The notes under the pieces are model-generated. The model saw only the letters and a list, made by a program, of their open reading frames with translations. It was not told the DNA's origin and did no database searches. Source: Sphingopyxis sp. BE259 (GTDB lineage: Bacteria; Pseudomonadota; Alphaproteobacteria; Sphingomonadales; Sphingomonadaceae). From it: a stretch of 64,000 bases of DNA. Where the stretch lies: contig NZ_JAVDWM010000001.1 of the NCBI RefSeq assembly GCF_031457495.1, positions 2,096,001-2,160,000 on the forward strand, written 5' to 3'. Shown piece after piece: positions 19,250 through 29,404 of the stretch (the first letter of the stretch is position 1; the number at the start of each line of letters is the position of its first letter). The translations under genes and the position numbers were made by a program.

Positions 19250-20782
19250 TCACAGTGGAATATTGTCATGCTTCTTCCACGGGTTTTCCAACTGCTTGTT
19301 CCGCAGCTTCCGGAGCCCCAGCGCGATCCTTTTGCGCGTATTATGCGGGTGGATGACCTCGTCGATATACCCCCGCGACGCCGCGACGAACGGGTTGGCA
19401 AAGCGGTCCTCATATTCCTTCGTGCGCTGCGCGATCTTTTCGGGGTCGCCCATGTCGGCGCGGAAGATGATCTCGACCGCGCCCTTCGCGCCCATCACCG
19501 CGATCTCGGCGGTGGGCCAAGCGTAGTTCAAATCGCCGCGCAGATGCTTTGACGCCATCACGTCATAGGCGCCGCCATAGGCCTTACGCGTGATCACCGT
19601 GATCTTGGGCACCGTCGCCTCGGCATAGGCGAACAGCAGCTTCGCGCCATGTTTGATGATGCCATTATATTCCTGCGCGGTGCCGGGCAGGAAGCCGGGT
19701 ACGTCGACGAAGGTGATGATCGGAATTTCGAACGCGTCGCAGAAACGGACGAAACGCGCGGCCTTCTTCGACGAATTGATGTCGAGCACCCCCGCGAGCA
19801 CCAGCGGCTGGTTGGCGACGATACCGATCGTGCGCCCCTCGATCCGCCCGAAACCGCAAATGATGTTGCCCGCATGGGCAGGCTGCACCTCGAAGAAATC
19901 ACCCTCGTCGACGGTTTTGCGGATCAGCTCGTGCATGTCATAGGGCTGGTTCGCATTGGGCGGGATCAGCGTGTCGAGGCTGGGTTCGGCGCGGTCGAAC
20001 GGGTCGCTCGTCGGGCGGACCGGCACCCCGCTGCGGTTGTTTTCGGGCAGATAGTCAAAGAAATCGCGCGTCGCCAGCAGCGCCTCGATGTCATTTTCGA
20101 ATGCAATATCAGCGACCGAGCTTTTGGTCGTGTGGGTGATCGCGCCGCCCAGTTCTTCCTGCGTGACCACCTCGTTGGTCACCGTCTTGACCACATCGGG
20201 GCCGGTGACGAACATATAGCTGCTGTCTTTCACCATGAAGATGAAGTCGGTCATCGCGGGGCTGTAAACCGCACCGCCCGCGCACGGCCCCATGATCAGG
20301 CTGATCTGCGGCACCACCCCCGACGCCAGCACATTGCGCTGGAACACCTCGGCATAGCCGCCCAGCGACGCGACGCCCTCCTGAATGCGCGCGCCGCCGC
20401 TGTCGTTGATCCCGATGATCGGCGCGCCGACCTTCATCGCATTGTCCATGACCTTCATCATCTTCTGGGCGTGGCGCTCGGACAACGAGCCGCCAAAGAC
20501 GGTGAAGTCTTGGCTGAAGACATAGACGAGGCGGCCGTTGATCGTGCCCGATCCGGTGACAATCCCATCGCCGGGGATGATCTGGTCCTGCATCCCGAAA
20601 TCGGTGCAATTATGCTCGACATAGGTGTCGAGCTCTTCGAACGACCCCTCGTCGAGCAGCACATCGAGCCGTTCACGCGCGGTAAGCTTGCCCTTGCTGT
20701 GCTGCGCATCGATGCGCTTTTGCCCGCCGCCCAAGGCAGCGGCGGCGCGGCGGCGTTCCATTTCGGCGATATTGGCGGACAT
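19250..20782 (-). CDS. pccB: Propionyl-CoA carboxylase beta subunit
   Basis: A 510-residue carboxyltransferase of the crotonase-fold family; it transfers CO2 from carboxybiotin on PccA to propionyl-CoA. Motifs seen: [71 protein letters not shown] and [21 protein letters not shown]. It is the first gene of the methylmalonyl operon, reading away from the regulator at 20892, with TTTGCAAA boxes 54-96 nt upstream of its start. Confidence 0.97.
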   Translation of the reverse strand: MSANIAEMERRRAAAALGGGQKRIDAQHSKGKLTARERLDVLLDEGSFEELDTYVEHNCTDFGMQDQIIPGDGIVTGSGTINGRLVYVFSQDFTVFGGSLSERHAQKMMKVMDNAMKVGAPIIGINDSGGARIQEGVASLGGYAEVFQRNVLASGVVPQISLIMGPCAGGAVYSPAMTDFIFMVKDSSYMFVTGPDVVKTVTNEVVTQEELGGAITHTTKSSVADIAFENDIEALLATRDFFDYLPENNRSGVPVRPTSDPFDRAEPSLDTLIPPNANQPYDMHELIRKTVDEGDFFEVQPAHAGNIICGFGRIEGRTIGIVANQPLVLAGVLDINSSKKAARFVRFCDAFEIPIITFVDVPGFLPGTAQEYNGIIKHGAKLLFAYAEATVPKITVITRKAYGGAYDVMASKHLRGDLNYAWPTAEIAVMGAKGAVEIIFRADMGDPEKIAQRTKEYEDRFANPFVAASRGYIDEVIHPHNTRKRIALGLRKLRNKQLENPWKKHDNIPL

Positions 20783-20835
20783 TCAGATCTCCCAACGCAC
20801 TTTAAAACGTCGTCTGCCTGCTTAGAGCCGCGCAA

Positions 20836-20878
20836 GCAAATGCGAATTTGCAAAGTTGCAAAGTGATAGTTTGCAAAC
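20836..20878. promoter_or_regulatory. PccR-type operator cluster in the pccB/regulator intergenic region
   Basis: Three closely spaced boxes: TTTGCAAA (20847-20854), GTTGCAAA (20855-20862) and TTTGCAAA within the palindrome GTTTGCAAAC (20869-20878). An additional GCAAAT-N4-ATTTGC palindrome covers 20836-20851. TTTGCAAA half-sites are the reported binding motif of Rhodobacter PccR. The last box ends 13 nt before the regulator ATG, so binding there should also affect the regulator itself. Confidence 0.75.
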
Positions 20879-20891
20879 TAATTTGCCGCCG

Positions 20892-22301
20892 ATGGTCCCA
20901 AACCGACTCTACGCTGGGCGGCAACTTCGCCAACTTCGGGAATCCCGCAACCTCCGCCAGTCCGACTTCGCCGCGCAGCTTGGCATCTCCGCTTCGTATC
21001 TCAGCCAGATCGAGCATGACGACCGCCCGCTGACCCCCGCCCTCCTCGACCGCCTGCAAAAGCTGTTCCCGCTCGAATGGGAGGAAGTCGCCGCCGACAC
21101 CGGCGATCGCCGCGCGGGCGCGCTCCGCGAAGCCGCCGCCGATCCGCTGTTTGCAGCAACTCCCCTACCCCCGGACCAACTCGAACGCGCCGCGCTCCAG
21201 CAACCGCAGCTCGCCGACCAGTTCGTCGCGCTCCACGCCGCCTATCGCCGCGCCGGACAGCGATTGCAGATCATCGACGAAGCGCTGACCGGCGGGACTG
21301 CCGAGGGCAGCCGCCTGCCATGGGAGGAAGTGCGCGACTGGTTTCACGATGCAGGCAATTATGTCGACAGCATCGACCGCGCCGCCGAGGCGCTGGCTGG
21401 GCAGCTGCGCGGCAAGGATCCATCGCCCGCGATCGAGACGATCGAACGGCGGCTGCGCGACGCGCTCGGCATCTCGATCGTTTATACCCAGACGCAAAGC
21501 CTGCGCGATTTCGACGCGACGATGCGCCATCTGGTGATCGATCCGTCGCAACCCGCCGAAAGCCGACGCTTCCAGCTGGCGCACCAGCTGGCGGCGCTGG
21601 CCTTGGCGCGCGAGATCGCAGCGGTAGTCGAAGCGTCCCCGCTACGGACCGCGGCAGCACGCCAATTGCTCCACGTCGGGCTTGCCAACTATGCCGCAGG
21701 CGCGGTGCTGATGCCCTACGCCCCGTTCCGCGCCAGCGCCCGCGCGGTGCGTCACGACATCGACCGCCTGCGGATGGACTATGGCGTCAGCTTCGAACAG
21801 GCGTGCCATCGGCTCTCGACGCTCCAACGCCCCGGCGCGCGCGGTATTCCGATGTTCTTCTGCCGCGTCGATATGGCGGGCAACATCACCAAGCGGCACA
21901 GTGCGACGCGGTTGCAGTTCGCGCGCTTCGGGGGCGCCTGCCCGCTGTGGATCGTTCATGAGGCGGCGGCGATCCCGGACCGCATCCTGTTCCAGCTCGC
22001 CGAAACCCCCGACGGGCTGCGCTATGTGTCGATGGCGAAGGGGCTGGTCAAACCGTCGGGCAGCTATGCGCGCATCCCGCGCCGCTACGCCGTCGCCTTG
22101 GGGTGCGAAGCGCAATATGCGGGGGATTTCGTCTATGCCGACGGCGTCGATGTTGGCGCGCCACAAGCCGCGACGCGCATCGGCCTGTCATGCCGCATCT
22201 GCCCGCGCGACGATTGCGATCAACGCGCGTTTCCGCCGAGCGATCGGCCGATTTTGGTCGATCCGGATCGGCGGGACGTGGTGCCGTATCGGATTGGGTA
22301 G
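20892..22301 (+). CDS. pccR: Short-chain fatty acyl-CoA regulator (XRE/ScfR family, PccR-like)
   Basis: 469 residues. The N-terminal HTH_XRE (about 5-60: RQLRQLRESRNLRQSDFAAQ, SASYLSQIEHDDRPL) is followed by an IrrE/ImmA-like middle region without a metal motif and a C-terminal ScfR-type domain with a cysteine cluster (GLSCRICPRDDCDQRAFPP). The family (PccR, RamB, MccR) senses acyl-CoA and controls propionate or acetate assimilation. It is divergent from pccB with shared TTTGCAAA boxes. I chose ATG 20892, which gives the family N-terminus; it has no Shine-Dalgarno and may be leaderless. A TTG at 20856 would lie inside the operator. Confidence 0.92.
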   Translation: MVPNRLYAGRQLRQLRESRNLRQSDFAAQLGISASYLSQIEHDDRPLTPALLDRLQKLFPLEWEEVAADTGDRRAGALREAAADPLFAATPLPPDQLERAALQQPQLADQFVALHAAYRRAGQRLQIIDEALTGGTAEGSRLPWEEVRDWFHDAGNYVDSIDRAAEALAGQLRGKDPSPAIETIERRLRDALGISIVYTQTQSLRDFDATMRHLVIDPSQPAESRRFQLAHQLAALALAREIAAVVEASPLRTAAARQLLHVGLANYAAGAVLMPYAPFRASARAVRHDIDRLRMDYGVSFEQACHRLSTLQRPGARGIPMFFCRVDMAGNITKRHSATRLQFARFGGACPLWIVHEAAAIPDRILFQLAETPDGLRYVSMAKGLVKPSGSYARIPRRYAVALGCEAQYAGDFVYADGVDVGAPQAATRIGLSCRICPRDDCDQRAFPPSDRPILVDPDRRDVVPYRIG

Positions 22302-22323
22302 CGAGAGAAGTCCGCCCCAAGCT

Positions 22324-22402
22324 CCGTTCGTGTCGAGCGAAGTCGAGACACGCCGAGTTCGCGCTCGGCTTCACATGTCTCGACTTAGCTCGACACGAAC
22401 GG
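22324..22402. repeat. REP-like palindrome, CCGTTCGTGTCGAGCGAAGTCGAG family
   Basis: Arms CCGTTCGTGTCGAGCGAAGT... (22324-22350) and ...TAGCTCGACACGAACGG (22376-22402), between the convergent regulator and gor. A sister copy is at 25402. Confidence 0.85.
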
Positions 22403-22421
22403 AAATCAGGCGGTTCCTAGC

Positions 22422-23768
22422 CTACTTCAACAACACCAGCTCCTCCGCCATGCTCGGATGCAGCGCCACCGTCGCGTCGAAATCGGCCTTGGTCAGTCCC
22501 GCCTTCACCGCGACCGCCGCCGCCTGCAAAATCTCCGGCGCGTCGGGGCCGATCATGTGCAGCCCGACGACCTGGTCGGTCGCCTCGTTGACGATCATCT
22601 TGTACAGCGCGCGTTCGTTTCGTCCCGCGAGGACATTTTTCATCGCCCGGAAATCGCTCGTGTACACGCGCACCGTGCCGAGCTTGTTGCGCGCCTCGGC
22701 CTCGGTCATCCCGACCGCGCCGATCGGCGGGTGGCTGAACACCGCGCTCGGGACATTGGCGTAATCGACCACGGTCGGCTTGCCGCCGAACACGCTGTCG
22801 GCAAAGGCCTGCCCCTCGCGGATTGCCACGGGGGTCAGCTGGATGCGGTTGGTGACGTCGCCAACGGCATAGATGCTGGCGACCGACGACTGGTTGGTAT
22901 CATCGACCTTGATCGCGCCCTCGTTGTCGAGTTCGACCCCGACCTCCTCCAACCCCAGTCCCTTGGTGTTCGGCACCCGGCCCGCGGCGACCAGCACGAT
23001 GTCGGCGTCGATCGGATCGCAGTTGCCCAGATGGACGGTCAGCGAACCGTCCTCCTTCTTTTCGATCGACTCGAACGGCGCGTTGAAGCGGAATTCGATG
23101 CCCTTGGTCATCGAGATTTGCAGCAGGCGGTCGCGGATCTGCTCGTCATAGCCGCGCAGGATCGTGTCGCCGCGATTGACGATCGTCACCTTGCTGCCGA
23201 ACTCGTTGAAGATACCGGCGAACTCGTTGGCGATATAGCCGCCACCCGCAATCACGACGCGCTTCGGCAATTTGTCGAGGTGGAACACCTCGTTCGAGGT
23301 GATCGCATGTTCGCTGCCAGGAAACTCCGGCACGAACGGCCAGCCGCCGGTTGCGGTCAAAATGCGTTCGGCGGTGATTTCCTGCCCGTCGGCCAGCCGG
23401 ACCTTTTGCGGGCCAATAATCGTCGCGCGTGTCTTGAACAGCGTGACCTTATGATTTTCCAGCGTCTGGCCATACAGTCCTTCGAGCCGGGTGACCTCGG
23501 CCAGCACATTGTCGCGCAGCCGGTCCCAGTCGAATTTGCAGTCGGGCACGTCCCAGCCGAAATGGCGCGCATCCTTCAAATCTTCGGCAAAATGCGCGCC
23601 GTAAACGAGCAGCTTCTTGGGCACGCAGCCGCGGATGACGCAGGTGCCGCCAACCCGATGCTCCTCGGCCACCGCAACGCGCGCGCCATAGGAAGCGGCG
23701 ACGCGCGAGGCGCGAACCCCGCCCGACCCGGCACCGATGACAAACAGGTCGAAGTCGAAATTGCTCAT
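22422..23768 (-). CDS. gor: Glutathione-disulfide reductase
   Basis: A 448-residue class I flavin disulfide reductase that reduces GSSG with NADPH. The FAD motif GAGSGGVRASRVAA is followed by the redox disulfide motif GGTCVIRGCVPKK; the NAD(P) site GGGYIANEFAGIFNEFG and the C-terminal active-site His region (VGLHMIGPDAPEI; ALHPSMAEE) are present. ATG 23768 has AGGGG at 8 nt upstream; an upstream in-frame start at 23801 is rejected. It lies downstream of pgi on the same strand. Confidence 0.95.
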   Translation of the reverse strand: MSNFDFDLFVIGAGSGGVRASRVAASYGARVAVAEEHRVGGTCVIRGCVPKKLLVYGAHFAEDLKDARHFGWDVPDCKFDWDRLRDNVLAEVTRLEGLYGQTLENHKVTLFKTRATIIGPQKVRLADGQEITAERILTATGGWPFVPEFPGSEHAITSNEVFHLDKLPKRVVIAGGGYIANEFAGIFNEFGSKVTIVNRGDTILRGYDEQIRDRLLQISMTKGIEFRFNAPFESIEKKEDGSLTVHLGNCDPIDADIVLVAAGRVPNTKGLGLEEVGVELDNEGAIKVDDTNQSSVASIYAVGDVTNRIQLTPVAIREGQAFADSVFGGKPTVVDYANVPSAVFSHPPIGAVGMTEAEARNKLGTVRVYTSDFRAMKNVLAGRNERALYKMIVNEATDQVVGLHMIGPDAPEILQAAAVAVKAGLTKADFDATVALHPSMAEELVLLK

Positions 23769-23877
23769 GTGGGAGACCCCTGAAATGGAATTGGCTGGCA
23801 TTCGCAGCCCGCGCCTATGTGGTTACGCGGGCCGCCGATGCCAATCGATTTTTGCGCTTACAGACAGTGGCGCGGCC

Positions 23878-25383
23878 TCATTCGCCAAGCGCCGCGGCCA
23901 TCAACGCCTGTGTCGCCGGGTCGAACTCCACGGTCCCCTCGGCCAGTCCCTTGGCCATATCCTTGCCCAGCTCGACCCCGAACTGATCGAACGGGTTGAT
24001 CCCCAGCAGCACCGCATTGGCGAACACGCGATGTTCGTAAAAGGCGATCAGCGCGCCCAGCGCGTGCGGGGTGACTTGGTCGAAGAGGATCGTCGTCGAT
24101 GGCCGATCGCCCGGATAGTTGCGCGCGCCATCCTCGCTCGCCCGCCCCGCCATCAGCGCCGCACCCTGCGCGATGCAATTGGCGACGAGCGTTTCGTGAT
24201 GCGCGTCATCGAGCAAATGGTCGGGCTCGCGCGCGACGACGAACTCGACCGGGACCAGGTTGGTCCCCTGATGGAGCAGCTGGAACACCGCGTGCTGCGC
24301 GTCGGTGCCGACCCCACCCCAGGTGATCGGCGCGCTGTGCTGGGTCAGCGGCTTGCCATCGAAGGTCACCGACTTGCCGTTTGATTCCATCTCCAGCTGT
24401 TGCAAATAGCTCGGCAGCAACCGCAGCCGCTCGTCATAGGCGAACACCGCGCGCGTCTGACAGCCCAGTCGATTGGCGTAGAGCTGATCGACGAATGCCG
24501 CCAGCAGGCCGACATTGTCCGCGCCGTCGGTCAACCGGAAATGCCGGTCCATTTCAGCCGCGCCCTCCAACAGATCCTCGAACGCATCCCAGCCGAGCGC
24601 CAGCGCGGCGGGAAAGCCAATCGATGACCAGAGCGAATAGCGACCGCCCACCGTTTCATTGAACGGCAGAATGCGTGTTTCATCGATGCCCCATTCGATT
24701 GCGCGATCGGGCATTGCGGTCAGCGCGATGAAGCGACCGAGCGGATCATTCACTCCCGCCTCATCAAGCCATTGTAGCGCCGAGTTGGCGTTCATCAGCG
24801 TTTCGGTGGTGGTGAATGTTTTCGACGCCACCGCGACCAGCGTATGTTCTGGGCTGAACTTGGCAAAGACTTCATCGAGCGCCGCGCCATCGACGTTCGA
24901 CACCACCGCGACGTCATAGCGGTTGCTGTGGCGCCCGAGCGCGTCGACGAGCAGGTCGGGACCGAGCGCCGAACCGCCGATGCCGATGTGAAGCAAATGG
25001 CGGATTTCGCCGAACGCGCCCGCCTCGATCGCATCGATCATCATCCGCATCCGTTGATGCAGCGCCTGCGCCCGATGCACCGATTCTGGCGCGCCGTCGC
25101 CGCGCTCGGCGCTATGTTCGGCGGCGCGGTTCTCGGTCGGGTTGGCGATGCCACCCGAAAACAGCGTCTTGCGGCGTCCTTCGAAATCCTGCGCTGCGGC
25201 CAGGTCGGACAGGATCGCCACTGCCGCGTCATCCAGATGCGTCTTGGCAAAGTCAAAACGGATGTTCGCCACGCTGCGCACCAGCGCCTGCAACCGCGCG
25301 TCCGGATCGACGCTGACCAGGTCGGTCAGCTTCTGCGACCGCCAGTCAGCGAGCGCCTGCCAGGCTTGGTCTGCGGTGGGCAT
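23878..25383 (-). CDS. pgi: Glucose-6-phosphate isomerase
   Basis: 501 residues; interconverts glucose 6-phosphate and fructose 6-phosphate. Signatures: GIGGSALGPDLLVDAL, ASKTFTTTETLMNA, GGRYSLWSSIGFPAAL (PGI signature 1 region) and INPFDQFGVELGKDMAKGL (signature 2). Slightly shorter than the 549-residue enterobacterial enzyme, as is usual in this group. Transcribed toward gor with a 109-bp gap. Confidence 0.96.
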   Translation of the reverse strand: MPTADQAWQALADWRSQKLTDLVSVDPDARLQALVRSVANIRFDFAKTHLDDAAVAILSDLAAAQDFEGRRKTLFSGGIANPTENRAAEHSAERGDGAPESVHRAQALHQRMRMMIDAIEAGAFGEIRHLLHIGIGGSALGPDLLVDALGRHSNRYDVAVVSNVDGAALDEVFAKFSPEHTLVAVASKTFTTTETLMNANSALQWLDEAGVNDPLGRFIALTAMPDRAIEWGIDETRILPFNETVGGRYSLWSSIGFPAALALGWDAFEDLLEGAAEMDRHFRLTDGADNVGLLAAFVDQLYANRLGCQTRAVFAYDERLRLLPSYLQQLEMESNGKSVTFDGKPLTQHSAPITWGGVGTDAQHAVFQLLHQGTNLVPVEFVVAREPDHLLDDAHHETLVANCIAQGAALMAGRASEDGARNYPGDRPSTTILFDQVTPHALGALIAFYEHRVFANAVLLGINPFDQFGVELGKDMAKGLAEGTVEFDPATQALMAAALGE

Positions 25384-25401
25384 GCGAAATTCCTCTTAAG
25401 T

Positions 25402-25481
25402 CCGTTCGTGTCGAGCGAAGTCGAGACACCGGGAGGTCATGCGCGACCCATGGGTATCTCGACTTCGCTCGATACGAACGG
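25402..25481. repeat. REP-like palindrome, CCGTTCGTGTCGAGCGAAGTCGAG family (copy 2)
   Basis: Arms 25402-25429 and 25454-25481, near identical to the copy at 22324 in the stem and different in the loop. Located between the divergent genes pgi and lepB. Confidence 0.85.
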
Positions 25482-25584
25482 GGATGAGATGTCGGCCCCT
25501 CTCTAAGCATCCCGCCCCTGCGACACCAGCGTCATCCGCCGATATTTGCTTGACGTGGCAACCTATTCATCGCCAAGGCGCGGC

Positions 25585-26469
25585 ATGACTGAAGCCAGCT
25601 TTACCGCCGATAACGCGCCCGCCAGCCCGTCCGCGCCGACCCCTGCACCGGTGTCCGCAAAAGAAGAGGCGGTCGACACCATCCGCTTCCTCGCACTGCT
25701 CGCGATTGCGGTGCTGATTTTCCGCAGCTTTTTCCTGTCGCCGTTCAACATTCCGTCGGAATCGATGCAGCCGCGGCTGCTGATCGGCGACTATCTGCTC
25801 GTCAACAAAATGGCCTATGGCTATTCGAAATATAGCCTGCCGTTCAGTGCGCCGCTGATCCCCGGGCGGATTTTCGCGCGCACGCCAGAGCGCGGCGACG
25901 TCGTCGTGTTCAAGGCGCCCCCGGTCGCCGACAATGATTATATCAAGCGCGTCATCGGCCTGCCCGGCGACCGTGTGCAGGTGAAGGGCGGCATCGTCTG
26001 GCTCAACGGCGCGCCGCTCAAGCGCGAAGCGATCGCCGATTTCGTCATTCCAGTAACCCAGAACATGATCGAAGCCTCGCGTGCGACGGGCACGCTGCCC
26101 TGCTATTCCATGGAATTCGAAGAGGTCGCCGCCGACGGTCAGCGCCAATGCCGTTACAAACAGTTTCGCGAAACGCTGCCGAGCGGCAAAAGCTACAACA
26201 TCCTGGATATCGCACCGATCGCCGAGGACAATACGCCGCTCGTCGTTGTCCCCGCGGGCCACCTGTTCCTGATGGGCGACAATCGCGACCGCAGTGCCGA
26301 CAGCCGCTTTCCGGCGATGGAAAATCAGGGCATCGGTCTGGTTCCCGAGGAAAATCTGGTCGGCCATGCGCTGGTCGGCATGTTCTCGACGGACGGATCA
26401 GCGAGCTGGCTGAATCCGATCAGCTGGTTCACTGCGGCGCGCTGGAGCCGCATCGGGGACGGTTTTTGA
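25585..26469 (+). CDS. lepB: Signal peptidase I
   Basis: 294 residues; cleaves signal peptides at the periplasmic face. One membrane helix ([16 protein letters not shown]) near residues 32-50 is followed by the nucleophile motif [15 protein letters not shown] (Ser) and the general-base Lys in [15 protein letters not shown]; box [12 protein letters not shown] is present. ATG 25585 has AAGG 6 nt upstream. A longer start at 25546 is less likely. It heads the lepB-rnc-era cluster found in many proteobacteria. Confidence 0.95.
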   Translation: MTEASFTADNAPASPSAPTPAPVSAKEEAVDTIRFLALLAIAVLIFRSFFLSPFNIPSESMQPRLLIGDYLLVNKMAYGYSKYSLPFSAPLIPGRIFARTPERGDVVVFKAPPVADNDYIKRVIGLPGDRVQVKGGIVWLNGAPLKREAIADFVIPVTQNMIEASRATGTLPCYSMEFEEVAADGQRQCRYKQFRETLPSGKSYNILDIAPIAEDNTPLVVVPAGHLFLMGDNRDRSADSRFPAMENQGIGLVPEENLVGHALVGMFSTDGSASWLNPISWFTAARWSRIGDGF

Positions 26470-27146
26470 ACGATATCCTTGACACCGGGGCGCTCGCCGA
26501 GATCATCGGCTGCACCCCGGGCGACCTGGCGCTGTACGAACTGGCGCTGACCCACGGCAGCACCGGGCGCGCCGATTATCAGCGGCTGGAGTTTCTGGGC
26601 GACCGCGTGCTCGGACTCGTCATCGCGTCCGAACTCTACACCCGCTTCCCGAACGCCAGCGAGGGCGAGATGTCGTCGCGGCTGCACGTTCTGGCGTCGG
26701 GCGCGACCTGCGCCGCGATCGCGCAGCGGCTGAACCTGACCGACCTGATCCGCTTCGGCGCGCAGGCCCGCAACGACGGCGGGCGCTACAGCGATAATAT
26801 CGCCGCTGACGCGATCGAGGCGCTGATCGGCGCGGTCTATTTGGATCATGGCCCCGACGCCGCGCGCGCCTTCGTCCTTGCCCATTGGGGCGAGATGATC
26901 GACGGGCAGGCCGCCGCACCCAAACATCCCAAGGCCGCGCTGCAGGAATGGGCGCTTGCCCGCAAACGCCGCCCGCCCGAATATGAAATCGTCGCCCGCG
27001 AAGGCCCGGACCACGCGCCGCGTTTCCGCGTCGCGGTCAGTGTCGGCAAGCTCGCCCGCGCCGAGGCCGAGGGCGCCAGCAAACAGGCAGCCGAAAAAGC
27101 GGCCGCGGCGGCCCTGCTCGCCGAACTCGAAGGAATGAAATCATGA
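26466..27146 (+). CDS. rnc: Ribonuclease III
   Basis: 226 residues from TTG 26466, which overlaps the lepB stop by 4 nt (TTGA). The catalytic signature [12 protein letters not shown] and the second acidic site ([15 protein letters not shown]) are intact, and the C-terminal dsRNA-binding domain ([15 protein letters not shown]...[14 protein letters not shown]) is complete. The longer open frame upstream runs through lepB in another frame and is not used. The TTG start with no spacing implies coupling with lepB. Processes rRNA and structured mRNAs. Confidence 0.93.
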   Translation: MNDILDTGALAEIIGCTPGDLALYELALTHGSTGRADYQRLEFLGDRVLGLVIASELYTRFPNASEGEMSSRLHVLASGATCAAIAQRLNLTDLIRFGAQARNDGGRYSDNIAADAIEALIGAVYLDHGPDAARAFVLAHWGEMIDGQAAAPKHPKAALQEWALARKRRPPEYEIVAREGPDHAPRFRVAVSVGKLARAEAEGASKQAAEKAAAAALLAELEGMKS

Positions 27147-28036
27147 CCCACCGCTGCGGATTTGTCGCCGTCGTCGGCGCGCCCAACGCGGGCAAATCGA
27201 CGATCGTCAACGCATTGGTCGGCCAGAAGGTCGCGATCGTCAGCCCCAAGGCGCAGACGACGCGCACCCGATTGATGGGCGTGGCGATGGACGGCGAGAC
27301 CCAGATCGTGCTGATCGACACCCCCGGCATCTTCGCCCCCACCCGCCGCCTTGACCGCGCGATGGTGGCCGCCGCGTGGAACAGTCTCGATCAGGCCGAA
27401 GCGATCCTGGTGATGATCGACGCCGCGGCGAAACTCGGCGAGCGCGCCGAGCGCGTGCTGCAGGGGATCGAGGGGCGGCCCGAAAAGAAGTTTCTGGTGC
27501 TCAACAAGGTCGACCTGACCCGCAAGGACAAATTGCTGACGACCGCGACGACGCTCAACGAGCGGGTCGCCTTCGACGAAACTTTCTTCGTCTCGGCCAG
27601 CACAGGCGACGGCGTTCCCGAACTGAAGGCGACGCTGGCGAAGCTGATGCCCGAGGGACCGTGGCATTTCCCCGAGGACGAGGTCAGCGACGCCCCCGAA
27701 CGCATGCTCGCCGCCGAAATCACCCGCGAGCAACTCTACCGCCAGCTCCACGAGGAACTGCCCTATCAGTCGACCGTCGAGACCGAGAAATTCACCACCC
27801 GCCCCGACGGCAGTGCCGAAATACATCAGCAGATCCTGGTCGCGCGCGACAATCAGCGCGCAATCATCCTTGGTCACAAGGGCGAGCGCATCAAGGAAAT
27901 CGGCAGCAAGGCGCGCGGCGAATTGAGCGAACTATTGGGCCGCAAGGTTCACCTGTTCCTGCACGTCAAGGTCAAGGCGAACTGGGACGAGGACCGCGGT
28001 GTCTACCGCGACATGGGGCTCGATTGGGTCGATTGA
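27143..28036 (+). CDS. era: GTPase Era
   Basis: 297 residues; 30S assembly GTPase binding the 16S rRNA 3' end. G1 [10 protein letters not shown]2 region QTTRTR, G3 DTPG, G4 NKVD and the C-terminal KH domain ([20 protein letters not shown]) are intact. The ATG overlaps the rnc stop (ATGA). The end of the transcription unit is followed by a REP-like hairpin. Confidence 0.97.
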   Translation: MTHRCGFVAVVGAPNAGKSTIVNALVGQKVAIVSPKAQTTRTRLMGVAMDGETQIVLIDTPGIFAPTRRLDRAMVAAAWNSLDQAEAILVMIDAAAKLGERAERVLQGIEGRPEKKFLVLNKVDLTRKDKLLTTATTLNERVAFDETFFVSASTGDGVPELKATLAKLMPEGPWHFPEDEVSDAPERMLAAEITREQLYRQLHEELPYQSTVETEKFTTRPDGSAEIHQQILVARDNQRAIILGHKGERIKEIGSKARGELSELLGRKVHLFLHVKVKANWDEDRGVYRDMGLDWVD

Positions 28037-28060
28037 GGACGGGCGACGGTCGCCCTCTAT

Positions 28061-28136
28061 CGTCATTGCGAGCGAAGCGAAGCAATCCAGAGCGGCTTGT
28101 CACGCCCTGGATTGCTTCGCTTCGCTCGCAATGACG
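28061..28136. repeat. REP-like palindrome, CGTCATTGCGAGCG family (perfect copy)
   Basis: Arms CGTCATTGCGAGCGAAGCGA... 28061-28090 and 28107-28136 are perfectly complementary over 30 bp, with a 16-bp loop. It lies between convergent era and the lipase gene and could act as a factor-independent transcription barrier though no T-run follows. Confidence 0.88.
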
Positions 28137-28141
28137 GATTT

Positions 28142-29266
28142 CTAAATTCGCCGACAATCATTCGGCGGCGGGTTGCCGTCGAAGCGTGATGTGATCCAGC
28201 CGATCGTTTCCTGCGCGCTTTCGCGGGCGCTCGATCCATGGTCGCCGGTCATATCGATCCAGCGTATCGGCGTGCCGCGCCGACACGCCGCCTTGGCGAA
28301 TTTGCGCGTGACCGCGGGGGCGACGATCGTGTCTTTGCTGCTCTGCGCGATCAGCAGCGGTCCAGGCACCCGCGCCGCATCGACGCTATTGGCGCGGGCG
28401 AAGGCGCCGAAGGGTTCGATCTTGGCGATATCCTTGTTCTTCGTCGCGCGGGCGATGGTCAGGATACCCAGGATCGTGCCGAGTTTGGGCTTGGTGTTGA
28501 AACTCACGCAGTTGTTTTCGGCCAATCGGCGGATCACCCCCTGATTGGCGCGGCCCGTGATAGCACCCTGTGAAAAACCATAAAGCGTCGACCAGCTATG
28601 CAGCGCGAACGATAGCAGCAGCGCCCGCGCGTTCTTGTCACTGCCTTCGCGCAAATTGGCGGCTAGATCGGTCGGCGGCGCTGCTGCCGCGGTGGCGATC
28701 AGGGTCAGGTCGGGGGCGTAAGACCGCGCAGCCGTCGCGGTCCATAGCGCGGCATGCCCGCCCTGCGATTCCCCCCAGACGGCAAAGCTGCTGCCCGCCG
28801 CGGCGCCCGAAATGTCGCGCGCCGCGCGCACCGCATCGAGCACGGCCTGTCCGGTGTCGGCACCGACCAGAAACGGATGCATCGTCGAGTTCGCCAGCCC
28901 GATATAATCGGGCGCGACCACGACATAGCCGCTGCGAACGGCATCCATGCCCGCCGAATATTCGAAGAAATCGGGACTGAGCGACGGCGCGCATTTTTCG
29001 GCGACACCCCACGCGCCATGGGTCCACGCGATGACGCGGCGCGGACGCGGCGGGATCGCTTCCATCGGCGCGGCGACGATGCCGGTGACCTGGAAGCGCA
29101 TGCCGTTACCGTTGGTCGTCCAATATTGCACCCGCCATGCTTGAACGCCCGGCGGGGCATCGCGCATCGGTTCGGCCGAGATCAGCCGCCCCGGCTGTTG
29201 CGCCGCAGCGGGCAGCGAGACCATCGACGATAGCGTGAGCAAGAAGGCGGCAAGCAGATAGCGCAT
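28142..29266 (-). CDS. Secreted lipase/esterase (alpha/beta hydrolase, LIP family)
   Basis: A 374-residue precursor with a Sec signal peptide (MRYLLAAFLLTLSSM...PAAAQQ). The nucleophile elbow is GESQGGH (WGESQGGHAALW), the acid is probably Asp in SSKDTIV, and the His in TGDHGSSA, matching secretory lipases of the LIP family. Substrate specificity unknown; short-chain esters or lipids in the periplasm or outside. A monocistronic gene flanked by REP-like elements on both sides. Confidence 0.85.
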   Translation of the reverse strand: MRYLLAAFLLTLSSMVSLPAAAQQPGRLISAEPMRDAPPGVQAWRVQYWTTNGNGMRFQVTGIVAAPMEAIPPRPRRVIAWTHGAWGVAEKCAPSLSPDFFEYSAGMDAVRSGYVVVAPDYIGLANSTMHPFLVGADTGQAVLDAVRAARDISGAAAGSSFAVWGESQGGHAALWTATAARSYAPDLTLIATAAAAPPTDLAANLREGSDKNARALLLSFALHSWSTLYGFSQGAITGRANQGVIRRLAENNCVSFNTKPKLGTILGILTIARATKNKDIAKIEPFGAFARANSVDAARVPGPLLIAQSSKDTIVAPAVTRKFAKAACRRGTPIRWIDMTGDHGSSARESAQETIGWITSRFDGNPPPNDCRRI

Positions 29267-29310
29267 GGACGATCTCCCGGATGCGTCACGCTATCATGTT
29301 CGAACTCATG

Positions 29311-29388
29311 CGTCATCCCGGCGAAAGCCGGGATCTCACCCTCGCGCCATGATGCAACGATGAGATCCCGGCCTTCGCCGAGATGACG
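29311..29388. repeat. REP-like palindrome, CGTCATCCCGGCGAAAGCCGGGAT family
   Basis: Arms CGTCATCCCGGCGAAAGCC... 29311-29338 and ...CCGGCCTTCGCCGAGATGACG 29361-29388. Located between topA and the lipase gene. Confidence 0.82.
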
Positions 29389-29404
29389 GTAATGTCGCTG
29401 TGAT

